Positions 44,694-53,943 of a stretch of 64,000 nucleotides of DNA are shown here, one piece after another; position 1 is the first letter of the stretch; the number at the start of each line of letters is the position of its first letter. The DNA comes from Candidatus Latescibacterota bacterium. Its GTDB lineage: Bacteria > Latescibacterota > UBA2968 > UBA8231. The position numbers and the translations under genes are program-made. The notes under the pieces were generated by a model. The model made no database searches. It saw only the letters and a list, made by a program, of their open reading frames with translations, and had not been told where the DNA came from. The stretch covers positions 1 through 64,000 of the forward strand of contig JAJDUT010000113.1 in the NCBI GenBank assembly GCA_022826515.1. Reading direction: 5' to 3'.

Positions 44694-46418
44694 ATGGAAG
44701 ATAAGCGGACTCTGTTGGCCTTTCTCTTCATCGGCCTGATTTTCCTCTTGCTTCCCTATTATAATGAATGGTTTGGGCTAAATCCCAAGCCCCGACCTCC
44801 GTCGCAGGAATCGGTGCCGCAAGAATCGGTGCCTGAAGTGGCTCCTGTTGCTGACGAGCAAGCTGAGGCCGAGCGCGTACGAGATCCCAAGCCTGCGGAA
44901 CAACTCCATTCAGAAGAGCTATCACCCGTTCAGTCGCAGGCCATTGAAAGAGTCGAATCGGTCGAAAATCCGTCCTTTATATCAGAAGACAGAGCGGACA
45001 CAATTGTAGTACAAACGCCGCTTCAGAGATTTGTTGTCTCTACAAAAGGCGGAACTATTACATCATGTAAACTATTAAAATACAGGTACGTAGATGGAAG
45101 TATTATCGAACTACTGCCTCCAACCGGCCGCGGCTTGGGAATTCATCTACAAAGAGCGAACTACCGGGAGGATATCTCCTCGGCGGAGTTTGTCGCCAAC
45201 CAATCGAGTCTGCAGGTTGGACCCGGGGAAGAGCAACCCCTAATCATGGTAGCCCAACTCGATGGCGGCAGAAGACTGGAAAAGGTCTTGACCTTTAATG
45301 GGGACCGCTATGGATTCGATCTCCAGGTGCGCTACGAAGGGTTTGACGACGATACTGAAGCTATACTCACTTGGGAAAACGGCATCGCGTTTACCGAGCA
45401 CGAGCCAGAAATCGACCTACCTGAAATGCGGGCTTTCGCCTATATAAATGAAGAACGGGTCGAACTGAAGGTGGATGATGGGGAATCGGACGAGTTAGAG
45501 GACAAAGGGTTGCTAAAGTGGGCGGGTATTCGCAACAAGTACTTCTTGATTTCCTGTGTCCCTGCCGATAGAGAACAGCGTTCTCGCGTCGTCCTGCAGG
45601 GCGATTATCAAGGGTCCCAATTGCTGCCCGACTATTCTTTTCAGGTAGGTCGTCGGCTCGAACGGTCTGGCTCTTGGCACAACACAATTTATCTGGGCCC
45701 ACTCAACTACGACGAGCTTGTCGGCTATGAGGCTGAACTAGAGCAGGCTATTGATTTCGGATGGCCGATCGTAAGTCAGATAAGCCGCTTTCTACTCATT
45801 CTATTTATCGCCACCCATCAATACATCCCCAACTATGGTTGGATCATCGTCCTTTTCGCCGTTGTCATTAAAATTATCGTCTATCCGCTTACTCACAAAA
45901 CCTATGAGTCCGCGGCGAAAATGCAGGAACTTCAGCCGAAAATTACGGCGCTACGCGAGAAGTACAAAAACGACAACCAACGCCTAAGTCGAGAGACTAT
46001 GAAGCTCTATAAGGAAGAAGGCGTCAATCCTCTTAGCGGGTGTCTGCCCCTCTTGTTGCAGATGCCCATTTTCATTGCGCTGTACAATCTTTTTGGCAAA
46101 ACAATCGAATTGCGCCAAGCCCCCTTTGTTCTCTGGATACAAGATCTTTCCCTTCCCGACGAGTTGCTTATCTCCGGTTTTGGCCTTCATATTCTGCCAT
46201 TGTTAATGGCGGCTTCCATGTTCATCCAACAGAAGATGACGATGAAGGATCCCAAACAGGCCGTTTTGGTTTACATGATGCCGGTACTGATGATTTTTAT
46301 CTTTTGGAGCATGTCGTCGGGATTAGTGCTCTACTGGACTATCTTCAATGTCCTGACCATCGGTCAACAGCTATTGGTCAATCATTTTAAGAAGAAAGCC
46401 GCTCCTTCCAGCACTTGA
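44694..46418 (+). CDS. yidC: membrane protein insertase YidC
   Basis: Inserts membrane proteins with or without SecYEG. 574 residues. N-terminal helix (LLAFLFIGLIFLLLPYY), a Gln/Glu/Pro-rich linker, and a large periplasmic domain to about residue 340, as in Gram-negative YidC. Then five helices carrying the 60KD_IMP signature, NYGWIIVLFAVVIKIIVYPLT and GVNPLSGCLPLLLQMPIFIALYNLF. The periplasmic domain argues for an outer membrane. Confidence 0.95.
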   Translation: MEDKRTLLAFLFIGLIFLLLPYYNEWFGLNPKPRPPSQESVPQESVPEVAPVADEQAEAERVRDPKPAEQLHSEELSPVQSQAIERVESVENPSFISEDRADTIVVQTPLQRFVVSTKGGTITSCKLLKYRYVDGSIIELLPPTGRGLGIHLQRANYREDISSAEFVANQSSLQVGPGEEQPLIMVAQLDGGRRLEKVLTFNGDRYGFDLQVRYEGFDDDTEAILTWENGIAFTEHEPEIDLPEMRAFAYINEERVELKVDDGESDELEDKGLLKWAGIRNKYFLISCVPADREQRSRVVLQGDYQGSQLLPDYSFQVGRRLERSGSWHNTIYLGPLNYDELVGYEAELEQAIDFGWPIVSQISRFLLILFIATHQYIPNYGWIIVLFAVVIKIIVYPLTHKTYESAAKMQELQPKITALREKYKNDNQRLSRETMKLYKEEGVNPLSGCLPLLLQMPIFIALYNLFGKTIELRQAPFVLWIQDLSLPDELLISGFGLHILPLLMAASMFIQQKMTMKDPKQAVLVYMMPVLMIFIFWSMSSGLVLYWTIFNVLTIGQQLLVNHFKKKAAPSST

Positions 46419-46439
46419 AATTTCAGCCGGACCTCGACC

Positions 46440-47801
46440 TTGATACAGCCGGATACTGTTGTCGCTATCTCTACACCGCGAGGGGAGGGGGGGATCGGGA
46501 TCGTGCGTTTGAGCGGGCCAGAAGCCCTATCGATAGGCCAGCAGATTTTTCTCTCCCGTCCACCGCTCGGCAAGCGAGTCCGATACGTCGAATACGGACG
46601 TATATGGGCTAATGGCCGAGCAATCGACACAGGCGTCGCTTGGGTCTTTGCAGCGCCTCATTCTTACACGGGTGAAGATACCGTCGAGATTAGCTGCCAC
46701 GGCAGCATGGTCGTATTAGAGTCAGTCGTTGAAGAGGCACTTCGCCTGGGTGCCGTCGCCGCCGCTCCAGGAGAGTTTACCCGTCGAGCGTTTCTCAATG
46801 GCCGATTGGATTTATTAGAAGCTGAAGCTGTAATCGACCTCATCCAAGCTAGCTCTAAAGCGCATCTCGACAATGCCTATGGCTTGGCCAGTGGCCGTCT
46901 GTCTAAGATGGTAAAAGAGCTTAAGAATCAGTTGGTTAAGATGCTATCACTGCTTGAGATTGGGCTCGATTTTTCCGACGAAGACATCGATAGTATTGGG
47001 CGTCAAGAAATACAGATCGCGCTGCGCGAAGTAGTTGAGTCCTCTTTGCGGCTTGCCGAAACATTCGAAGGAACAAGGCGGCGCCAAGAGGGATATTTAG
47101 TCGTGCTCATCGGGCGTCCCAACGTAGGTAAGTCCACGTTGCTCAACGTGCTGCTCGGCGAAGATCGGGCCATCGTTACTCCCTTACCAGGAACGACGCG
47201 AGACTTAGTAGAAGGTCGGACTACGTGGGCAGGAGAGACGATACGGCTAGTCGATACGGCTGGGATTAGGCAAAGCCATAACCTGATCGAAAAAGAGGGA
47301 ATTGAAAGAGCGTCGCAGGCGATTGGGGAAGCGGATGTAGTTTTAGCGGTATTCGACAGTTCGACTGAGTCGCATGAGGACGATATGGCTGTGTTGGACC
47401 TGCTCCCGCCGAATAAGAAGTCAATTGGTGTCTTCAATAAAATTGATTTGCCGGGTGCTAGCACCCGATCTAAAATTGAAGCACAGGTCTCGGAGTCTGT
47501 TGAAATATCAGCACTTAGGGAATTCGGTATCGAGAAATTAAAGAGAGAAGTGACGGCTCAGTTGCCCCATAGGGCGGAAGTAGATGGGATCGGAGTCACT
47601 CGCCAGCGCCACCAAGATTGCCTGCTGCGAGTAGCTAAATCTGGTGCTCTCGCAGAGGAACTTCTAGAGTTCGGACAACCCGATGAGTGCGTCGTTGCCG
47701 AACTTCAGGACGCATTGAATGCCTTAGGTGAGATGCTGGGAGAGACCATAGAAGAGGAAGTTCTCGATTCCATCTTTTCCCAATTTTGCATCGGCAAGTA
47801 A
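46440..47801 (+). CDS. mnmE: tRNA modification GTPase MnmE
   Basis: Works with MnmG to make the wobble uridine 5-carboxymethylaminomethyl group. 453 residues. The folate-binding N-terminal domain (DTVVAISTPRGEGGIGIVRLSG) is followed by a helical part, the inserted G domain (GRPNVGKST at 225-233, DTAG, NKID) and a C-terminal FCIGK with the catalytic Cys. The start is TTG 46440. A parS site begins 1 bp after its stop. Confidence 0.96.
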   Translation: MIQPDTVVAISTPRGEGGIGIVRLSGPEALSIGQQIFLSRPPLGKRVRYVEYGRIWANGRAIDTGVAWVFAAPHSYTGEDTVEISCHGSMVVLESVVEEALRLGAVAAAPGEFTRRAFLNGRLDLLEAEAVIDLIQASSKAHLDNAYGLASGRLSKMVKELKNQLVKMLSLLEIGLDFSDEDIDSIGRQEIQIALREVVESSLRLAETFEGTRRRQEGYLVVLIGRPNVGKSTLLNVLLGEDRAIVTPLPGTTRDLVEGRTTWAGETIRLVDTAGIRQSHNLIEKEGIERASQAIGEADVVLAVFDSSTESHEDDMAVLDLLPPNKKSIGVFNKIDLPGASTRSKIEAQVSESVEISALREFGIEKLKREVTAQLPHRAEVDGIGVTRQRHQDCLLRVAKSGALAEELLEFGQPDECVVAELQDALNALGEMLGETIEEEVLDSIFSQFCIGK

Positions 47802-47817
47802 TGTTCCACGTGAAACA
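47802..47817. promoter_or_regulatory. parS centromere site 1
   Basis: TGTTCCACGTGAAACA, a perfect match to the TGTTNCACGTGAAACA ParB-binding consensus. It starts 1 bp after the mnmE stop codon. Confidence 0.92.
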
Positions 47818-47863
47818 ATTGAGTTGGTCCGGTACTGCTTGGAAGAGTTGGAAAGAGGTTCAA

Positions 47864-47879
47864 TGTTTCACGTGGAACA
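47864..47879. promoter_or_regulatory. parS centromere site 2
   Basis: TGTTTCACGTGGAACA is the exact reverse complement of site 1, 46 bp away and 9 bp before the rsmG ATG. Two such sites so close to the origin indicate a ParB loading locus. Confidence 0.92.
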
Positions 47880-47888
47880 TGTTTGGAT

Positions 47889-48494
47889 ATGATAATCGAA
47901 CTGCCGTCTGAGATACGCGATGATTTCGATCGATTGAAAAAAGAAGGAATTATCTCTTGTTCTCTTGAGGATATCTGGCCTAAGCTAGAGATATATCTAC
48001 ATCTCTTGAGCCAGTGGTCGAGAAGAATTAATCTGGTCTCTCGGCGAGATCAGTCCGTCGTAGCAACTAAGCACTTGAGGCAGGCATTGACTATGGTTCC
48101 GGTCGTAGCAAGTCTCCCTCATCGGTTGGTTATGGATCTGGGATCAGGATCTGGATTTCCGGCGATTCCTCTGAAAATAGCTCTTCCCAATGCATACTTT
48201 ATGCTCGTCGAAAGCAGGCGGAAGCGGGCGCATTTTCTCAAAGAAGTTGTAAGGTCGGTGGGGCTTGATCGAATAGAGGTTGTAAACGAGCGGATAGAGA
48301 GTTTGAGTCCAGTGGGGGCTGATTTGGTGACGGCGAGAGCCGTGGCTTCTCCTGATAAGCTGCTTGCTTTAGTACAAAGACATTTATCTCCTCATGGCTG
48401 GATTCTTTCAACGCTTGGAAAAGATGCCGCTCATTCGGAGTTGTTGGCATGGAGGGCCGATCGGGTGGGGAGTGCATTAGGGCTATTCTACTAA
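47889..48494 (+). CDS. rsmG: 16S rRNA (guanine-527-N7)-methyltransferase RsmG
   Basis: A SAM enzyme of about 201 residues that methylates G527 of 16S rRNA. SAM loop DLGSGSGFPAIPLKI; HLLSQWSRRINLVS before it; VTARAVASPDKLLAL after. The gene is typically beside mnmE and parA near the origin. I prefer ATG 47889; TTG 47883 is an alternative. The 5' leader carries a parS site. The usual parA-parB are not downstream. Confidence 0.93.
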   Translation: MIIELPSEIRDDFDRLKKEGIISCSLEDIWPKLEIYLHLLSQWSRRINLVSRRDQSVVATKHLRQALTMVPVVASLPHRLVMDLGSGSGFPAIPLKIALPNAYFMLVESRRKRAHFLKEVVRSVGLDRIEVVNERIESLSPVGADLVTARAVASPDKLLALVQRHLSPHGWILSTLGKDAAHSELLAWRADRVGSALGLFY

Positions 48495-48804
48495 TTGCTA
48501 TTGTCGGGCGTTCCGCGTGTAGTTTTACACATACTTATCCACACCCAAAAATTAAAAGAATCGTGAGATTTAAGCCCTTTGAGGAACGTATATGTCTAAT
48601 TTTATCCAATAGATAGGCCATAACTTAGCGAAGTACTGAGTAGAGACGATGAGGTGTGATGTGGAAAACTTGTTCTTAAGAAAGTGGAAAACTCTGCGGT
48701 AAATATTTTGGAAGAAAAGCAAAAAACAAGTATATTTTTAACGTAGTTTCAGAGGACAGGGTTTTCAATGGCCACTCTCAAGCGTCGGCGAAATAGGTTC
48801 TTTT
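48495..48804. other. second DnaA-box cluster, AT-rich gap
   Basis: A 310-bp gap after rsmG. DnaA-box matches: TTATCCACA at 48535-48543 (perfect), TTTTACACA at 48523-48531 and TGTGGAAAA at 48660-48668 (minus), plus the near match AGTGGAAAA close to 48685. An AT-rich run follows at about 48695-48745 (gtaaatattttgg to tatttttaac). No gene is seen. It could be the second half of a bipartite origin, 6 kb from the dnaA-dnaN cluster. Confidence 0.6.
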
Positions 48805-49422
48805 TTGCTAGATAAATATCTGAAAAAGTGGTGTCTGGTCATCCTTAGGCCGTTGGCGCATTTATTTATTCGCTTGGGCTTCAGACCCGATTGGCTGACG
48901 CTGATGGGGCTAGTTATGAACGTGGGGGCAACTGCGGCGTTTGCCAAGGGTTATTTGCAATGGGGGGCTCTCATCATGATTGTGGCGGGCCTCTGCGATA
49001 TCTTGGATGGACAAGTTGCAAGAGAGGGCCACAAGGAGACCAAATTCGGAGCCTTATTAGATTCGACGACAGATCGCTACTCTGAGATATTTATTTATTT
49101 TGGAATCGGCGCGTATCTGATTGGCCGCGATGAGTGGATCCCCTCGGGGATCCTCTTTTTTGCAATTACTGGTTCGCTGATGGTTAGTTATGTAAGGGCT
49201 CGTGCAGAGGGGCTAGGCGAGGATTGCAAGGTGGGCTTCATGCAGCGCCCAGAACGTCTAACGGCCTTGGCCGTGGGGAGCCTGATAGGCCATCAAGGTT
49301 TGGTTTTCGTGCTGGTTCTATTGGCCGTTACGACCAACTATACGGTTGTTGAGCGACTCGCCCATATTCGCAACAGGCTGAAATCAGGTCCCAATTCGCC
49401 CGCCTCTGTCCAGCAGTCCTAA
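48805..49422 (+). CDS. CDP-alcohol phosphatidyltransferase
   Basis: A membrane enzyme of 205 residues that makes phospholipids from CDP-diacylglycerol and an alcohol. The family motif D-x2-DG-x2-AR-x8-G-x3-D-x3-D is complete in CDILDGQVAREGHKE and GALLDSTTDR. About five to six membrane helices. It may be PgsA or a phosphatidylinositol-phosphate-like synthase; the alcohol cannot be fixed. It starts at TTG 48805, with no strong ribosome site. Confidence 0.88.
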   Translation: MLDKYLKKWCLVILRPLAHLFIRLGFRPDWLTLMGLVMNVGATAAFAKGYLQWGALIMIVAGLCDILDGQVAREGHKETKFGALLDSTTDRYSEIFIYFGIGAYLIGRDEWIPSGILFFAITGSLMVSYVRARAEGLGEDCKVGFMQRPERLTALAVGSLIGHQGLVFVLVLLAVTTNYTVVERLAHIRNRLKSGPNSPASVQQS

Positions 49423-49441
49423 TAAGCGTCTCCTTGCCGTC

Positions 49442-50083
49442 GTGTCTCGGGGTCATTTCATCGCGTTTGAAGGAGTCGATGGCAGTGGAACTACAACCCA
49501 ATCCCGCCTGCTAGCGTCGCATTTAAGAGAAGCAGGTCTTCCGGTTACACTGACCAGAGAGCCAGGCGGGACGCCGGTCGCAGAGAAGATTCGCCGGCTT
49601 GTTCTCGATCCAAGCCTTGAGGGTGTATCCCCGACGGCGGAACTGTTCCTCTATGCAGCCAGTCGTTCACAGCACGTAGAAGAGGTGATCGCACCGTCGC
49701 TCGACCGGGGAGATGTGGTTATTTGCGACCGCTATATTGCCTCATCAATAGCGTATCAGGGGTATGGGCGCGGTTTGGACTTAGAAGTGATCGAACGAGT
49801 CAATCGGCTGGCTGTGAGGGAGTGTTTACCGGACGCGACAATATATCTGCACTTGCCCGTAGAAGTGGCTTGGGCTCGCCTGAGACAGCGGGACGTCGCG
49901 GATCGGTTGGAGCAAACAGGAATGGCCCTACAAGAGAAGGTTTCCCGAGGCTACCAACAGATAGCCCAAAAAGATCCAACAGGCTTGGTTTTTGACGCGC
50001 AGCTTGAAATAGATCAACTAGCTGAAGGAATTCAGGACGCGTTGCGTCGGCAGTGGCCTTGGTTTCCCGAGGAGAAAAAGTAA
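49442..50083 (+). CDS. tmk: thymidylate kinase
   Basis: Phosphorylates dTMP to dTDP. 213 residues. P-loop EGVDGSGTTTQ (10-20), in which the usual Lys is Thr, a variant seen in some deltaproteobacterial and planctomycete homologues. DR motif CDRYIASSIAYQG; lid near LRQRDVADRLEQ. The start is GTG 49442. It ends 2 bp before the S41 protease ATG. Confidence 0.93.
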   Translation: MSRGHFIAFEGVDGSGTTTQSRLLASHLREAGLPVTLTREPGGTPVAEKIRRLVLDPSLEGVSPTAELFLYAASRSQHVEEVIAPSLDRGDVVICDRYIASSIAYQGYGRGLDLEVIERVNRLAVRECLPDATIYLHLPVEVAWARLRQRDVADRLEQTGMALQEKVSRGYQQIAQKDPTGLVFDAQLEIDQLAEGIQDALRRQWPWFPEEKK

Positions 50084-50085
50084 TT

Positions 50086-51942
50086 ATGCGACATCTTTTA
50101 ATGGGATTGATTTTTTTCTTTGCAAGTGCGAACGCAATCCAGGCTGCGCCTACGGAAGATCCGTATGCGGAGGTAAATGCCAGTTGGGAGCGTTTCGGGG
50201 CCGTATATTCGCGCATTCTGGAAAACTATTACGCTCGTCTGGACCAAGGGGAGGTTATGAGCGCAGCCATCAAGGGCATGCTCGGCCAACTGGATCCATA
50301 CAGCGAGTATTACGACGAGGAAGGTTTGCGTCAGTTGCGCCAAGACACGACGGGCAAGTTCGCGGGATTGGGGATTACGGTTGCCATAAAAGATCGCTTT
50401 CCCGTGGTAATTTCCCCTATTGAAGATACTCCTGCCTTTCGGGCGGGGCTGAGACCGGGAGACTTGATCGTCGCTGTGGAGGGCAAAAGTACCTTGGATA
50501 TGCAGCTTGAATCTGTGGTCAATGCGCTGCGCGGAGAACCTGGCACCAAGGTCGCAATCTCGGTGGCTCCCCACTTGGGAGCTATGCCGCGCGAAGTTGA
50601 AATTCAACGGGAAATAATCACGATCAAGAGCGTTGTGCTAGTAGAGGAACTCCAAGGAAAAATCGGTTATATAAGTATGCGCCAGACGCGTTTTTCCGAG
50701 CATACCTCCAGCGAAGTAGAAGAGGCGTTAAAAAGCCTCCCTCGGGTTGAAGGGCTAATTTTAGACTTGCGGGGAAATCCCGGAGGCTTGTTTAGTCAGG
50801 CCACCCAAGTTGCCGATTTGTTTTTGCCCCAAGGAGTGCCGATCGTTTCGATTAGGGAACGCGACCGGAGGAGAGAAGAAGTCAAGTATTCCCACCGTCA
50901 TTCTATTGCGCGCAATGTGCCCTTGGTGGTTCTGATTGACGAGGGGAGCGCCAGTGCGTCCGAAATCGTTGCTGGAGCCATCCAAGACAATGATCGAGGC
51001 GTGGTTGTCGGAGCGGCATCATTTGGCAAAGGTTCGGTACAGACCATTTTCGACCTCCGTGAACGCGAAGAGGAAGCTAGTGCCTTAAAGCTGACGACGG
51101 CACTCTACTACGCGCCTAGTGGGCGCAGTATTCACCGCGAACAGGACATCGCCAAGCCCGTACATAGCGTCCTGTTCGGCGATAGGGAATTGCCGCATCA
51201 GTTGGTGATGGACCTTATTTTGCGTTCAGAGAATAGGGCTAAGGCCCTTTCTGCACTCCAATCTCATTTTGATATGGATTCTGAGTCCGCAGAGAGCCTG
51301 CTCCTGATCCGTTTGGGCGATTTAGCGGGTAAATCCAAGATGGGGGCGGCTGGATTGCCGGATAGTATGGCAAACCAAACCTATTATACCCAGCGAGGTC
51401 GCAAGGTCTTCGGCGGCGGCGGAATTAAGCCCGATATTAGCGTTGAGCCGGAACCATTCCCCCTCTATGTACAAGAGTTAGTGCGTCGGCGGCTCTTCTT
51501 CGACTTTGTCATAGATTATGTCTCGGCCGACTCGTCTTGGGCCGAGGAACATCCAGACCTGACTGTCAGCGATGAGATGGTCGCGGGCTTTATGGAGTTC
51601 GTCCGCACTAAGGACATAAGTCTAGACCAAGGCCGAAAAGGATTGAATCAAATAGCAGAACTCGAGGACTTGGCGGAGAAAATGGATTGGAGTGAGGCTG
51701 CACAGGAGTCGATCCAGCAGCTACGAGCAGCGGTGAAGCAGGAGTGGGAGCGGCGGTATAGCAGCGAGTTGGAACCTTATATAAAGAGTGCTTTACGTCG
51801 AGAACTAATTTTGCGCTTCAGGGGGAGAAAGGCTCAACTCCTCGAAGAATTGCAAGAGGATGTACAGCTAGCAAAGGCCATAGAGGTGCTCGCAGACCAA
51901 GACCAGTATCTGGGGGTATTGGCCGCAGAAGAAGCCAAGTGA
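50086..51942 (+). CDS. S41-family C-terminal processing protease with long extension
   Basis: An exported serine protease of the CtpA/Prc type, 618 residues. Signal peptide MRHLLMGLIFFFASANAIQA. PDZ domain about 90-170 (GITVAIKDRFPVV, GLRPGDLIVAVEG). Catalytic Ser290 in DEGSASASEIVAGA and Lys315 in FGKGSVQT. After YYAPSGRSIH about 90 extra residues precede GGGIKPDISVEPEP, and a 180-residue helical, Glu-rich C-terminus follows, so it is longer than the usual 400-450. The substrate is unknown. It starts 2 bp after tmk. Confidence 0.9.
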   Translation: MRHLLMGLIFFFASANAIQAAPTEDPYAEVNASWERFGAVYSRILENYYARLDQGEVMSAAIKGMLGQLDPYSEYYDEEGLRQLRQDTTGKFAGLGITVAIKDRFPVVISPIEDTPAFRAGLRPGDLIVAVEGKSTLDMQLESVVNALRGEPGTKVAISVAPHLGAMPREVEIQREIITIKSVVLVEELQGKIGYISMRQTRFSEHTSSEVEEALKSLPRVEGLILDLRGNPGGLFSQATQVADLFLPQGVPIVSIRERDRRREEVKYSHRHSIARNVPLVVLIDEGSASASEIVAGAIQDNDRGVVVGAASFGKGSVQTIFDLREREEEASALKLTTALYYAPSGRSIHREQDIAKPVHSVLFGDRELPHQLVMDLILRSENRAKALSALQSHFDMDSESAESLLLIRLGDLAGKSKMGAAGLPDSMANQTYYTQRGRKVFGGGGIKPDISVEPEPFPLYVQELVRRRLFFDFVIDYVSADSSWAEEHPDLTVSDEMVAGFMEFVRTKDISLDQGRKGLNQIAELEDLAEKMDWSEAAQESIQQLRAAVKQEWERRYSSELEPYIKSALRRELILRFRGRKAQLLEELQEDVQLAKAIEVLADQDQYLGVLAAEEAK

Positions 51943-52007
51943 ACGGCGATAGGCAGGGCTTTGAAATCGCCGATACCAATTATGACTACTAAGCGTGAGG
52001 ACAGATC

Positions 52008-53531
52008 GTGCAAACAGAAATTTTTATCAACCAAGGCATTCACGAATCCCGTATTGCCATCCTGGAAGATGGGCGTCTAGCTGAAGTCTGGATCGAAAGA
52101 CCCGAGAATGAGCGGACGGTAGGAGACATATACAAAGGAGTTGTATCGGCCGTTTTGCCCGGGCTACAGGCCGCCTTTGTCGAGACAGGCCAAGACCGCA
52201 CCGCATTCCTCCAGGTGCGCGATATGATGGAAGCAGACAGAGACGAGACCGATGGAGCGCGCAACGGGCGCCGCACTCGCCACCGCGGTTATCCTAGTAT
52301 CCAAAACCTGATCAAGAAGGGCGAACAGGTGCTGGTGCAAATCACCAAAGAGCCTATCGGCACCAAGGGTGCCCGTGTGACGACTCAGCTATCGCTTCCG
52401 GGTCGTTTTATGGTGCTGGTTCCGGGCGGCAACTGGGTTGGCGTCTCCCGCAAGATCGTCAGTCGGAACGAACGCAAGAGATTGAGAGATCTGGTATTTA
52501 AGATCAAACCCGAGGGCTACTCAGTAATCGTGCGCACCGAAGGACAGGGGCAGAGTGATCGCGAGTTCAAACGCGATATGAAGCAGCTAGTGAAAAACCA
52601 CGAGCGTCTGATCAAGACGAGCAGAAAGGTCGAGGCACCCGCCTTGGTGTACAAGGAAATGGGCATGACCTCCAGCATAATACGCGACCTGTTCACCGAC
52701 AATGTGGAACGACTAGTCGTCGATAGCAAAGAGCTGTACAAGGAGATCACGGCTTATTTGCGCCAAGTTTCGCCTAAGTTGCGCCAAAGAGTGGAGTTTT
52801 ACCGGGATCGTCGGCCCATTTTCGATGCCTTCAACATTGAGGAAGATATCGAGAAGGCGACCAATCGCACCGTGTGGTTGCGCCGTGGTGGAGCCTTGGT
52901 CATCGACTATGCTGAGGCAGGGACCTTTATTGACGTGAACTCAGCCCGTTACATCGGCTCCGACGATCAAGAGGAAAACAATCTCAATACCAATCTGAGG
53001 GCAGCTCGTGAGATTGCCCGCCAGCTCAAGCTCCGCGACATTGGCGGTATTATAGTCATCGACTTTATCGATATGAACGAGGAGCGCAACCGCAAGAAGG
53101 TCGTTGACTGCTTGGTCGATGAATTCAAACGGGACCGAGCGAAGGTCTCGATTAGCCCACACATCAGCGAGTTTGGCTTGGTCGAAATGACTCGCCAGCG
53201 CGTCCGGCCAAACCTTTTGCACACTCATAGCGAACCTTGCCCCATTTGCAGCGGCACGGGCCGGATTATGGGGCCAGACACCACCCTGACTTGGATTGAA
53301 CGCTGGCTGCAGCGTTCTTATGCCGCCACCCGCGAAAGGCGCTACGTGTTAAAGGTCCACCCCGAGGTGGCCACCTATATGCTAGAAAACCGCGAAGAAC
53401 GGCTCAAGTCATTGCGCAAGGCGACCAAAGCTCGCCTCCAGATAGAGACTGATTCCACTTTGGGCCCCCAAGACTATCGCTTCTTTTCGACTAAGCGCAG
53501 CCTAGATGTGACGGCCGAGTTCCGGGTTTGA
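52008..53531 (+). CDS. rng: ribonuclease G/E family protein
   Basis: An endoribonuclease of the RNase E/G family, 507 residues, without the long scaffold tail of RNase E, so RNase G-like. S1 domain with an inserted basic loop at residues 40-140 (AFLQVRDMM); catalytic Asp pair in IIVIDFIDMNEERNR; Zn-link CPICSGTG near residue 405. GTG 52008 with GAGGA upstream. It precedes rplU-rpmA, as in many bacteria. Confidence 0.94.
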   Translation: MQTEIFINQGIHESRIAILEDGRLAEVWIERPENERTVGDIYKGVVSAVLPGLQAAFVETGQDRTAFLQVRDMMEADRDETDGARNGRRTRHRGYPSIQNLIKKGEQVLVQITKEPIGTKGARVTTQLSLPGRFMVLVPGGNWVGVSRKIVSRNERKRLRDLVFKIKPEGYSVIVRTEGQGQSDREFKRDMKQLVKNHERLIKTSRKVEAPALVYKEMGMTSSIIRDLFTDNVERLVVDSKELYKEITAYLRQVSPKLRQRVEFYRDRRPIFDAFNIEEDIEKATNRTVWLRRGGALVIDYAEAGTFIDVNSARYIGSDDQEENNLNTNLRAAREIARQLKLRDIGGIIVIDFIDMNEERNRKKVVDCLVDEFKRDRAKVSISPHISEFGLVEMTRQRVRPNLLHTHSEPCPICSGTGRIMGPDTTLTWIERWLQRSYAATRERRYVLKVHPEVATYMLENREERLKSLRKATKARLQIETDSTLGPQDYRFFSTKRSLDVTAEFRV

Positions 53532-53607
53532 CAGAAAAAATTCCGGCCCATATCTTTAAACGCAATCTAATTGATTGCAAAGTAGTCTTAGCGTAGGAGT
53601 GCAATTC

Positions 53608-53925
53608 ATGTATGCAGTTGTCAACATCGCCGGTCATCAGGTCAAAGTCGATAAGGGTCAGTGCCTGCGCGTACCCCGGCTTCAGGCCGAAGAAGGCAGC
53701 ACCCAGGAATTCACCGACGTCCTGTTAGTTTCCGGCGACGACGAGACCAAGGTTGGCAGTCCCACGGTCGAGGGAGCCAGTGTTTCGGCGACGGTCGTCG
53801 GCCATGGTCGTGGCGACAAGATTGTCGTTTTCAAGAAGAAACGGCGCAAGAAATACCGGCGGCGCACCGGCCACCGCCAGGATTACACCGAGATTCGGGT
53901 CGAGGACATCGTTCTCCCGAACTGA
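53608..53925 (+). CDS. rplU: 50S ribosomal protein L21
   Basis: 105 residues, YAVVNIAGHQVKVDKGQ then KIVVFKKKRRKKYRRRTGHRQDYTEIRV, clear L21. AGGAG 10 nt upstream sets ATG 53608; upstream codons in the frame are not L21-like. rpmA follows after 18 bp. Confidence 0.96.
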   Translation: MYAVVNIAGHQVKVDKGQCLRVPRLQAEEGSTQEFTDVLLVSGDDETKVGSPTVEGASVSATVVGHGRGDKIVVFKKKRRKKYRRRTGHRQDYTEIRVEDIVLPN

Positions 53926-53943
53926 GTGAGAAAGGACTAGATC

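Noticed and set aside
48769..48816. A 15-codon frame starting with ATG, basic and Phe-rich, before the phosphatidyltransferase
   Set aside because: Too short and without a ribosome site; could be a leader peptide, but nothing supports it.
49471..49504. Thr in place of the P-loop Lys of thymidylate kinase as a broken active site
   Set aside because: The GxGTTTQ variant is known in functional TMK homologues of several phyla and the rest of the enzyme is intact.
51944..51972. 7-bp hairpin CGGCGAT/ATCGCCG after the S41 protease gene as a terminator
   Set aside because: No T-run follows on either strand and the loop is long.
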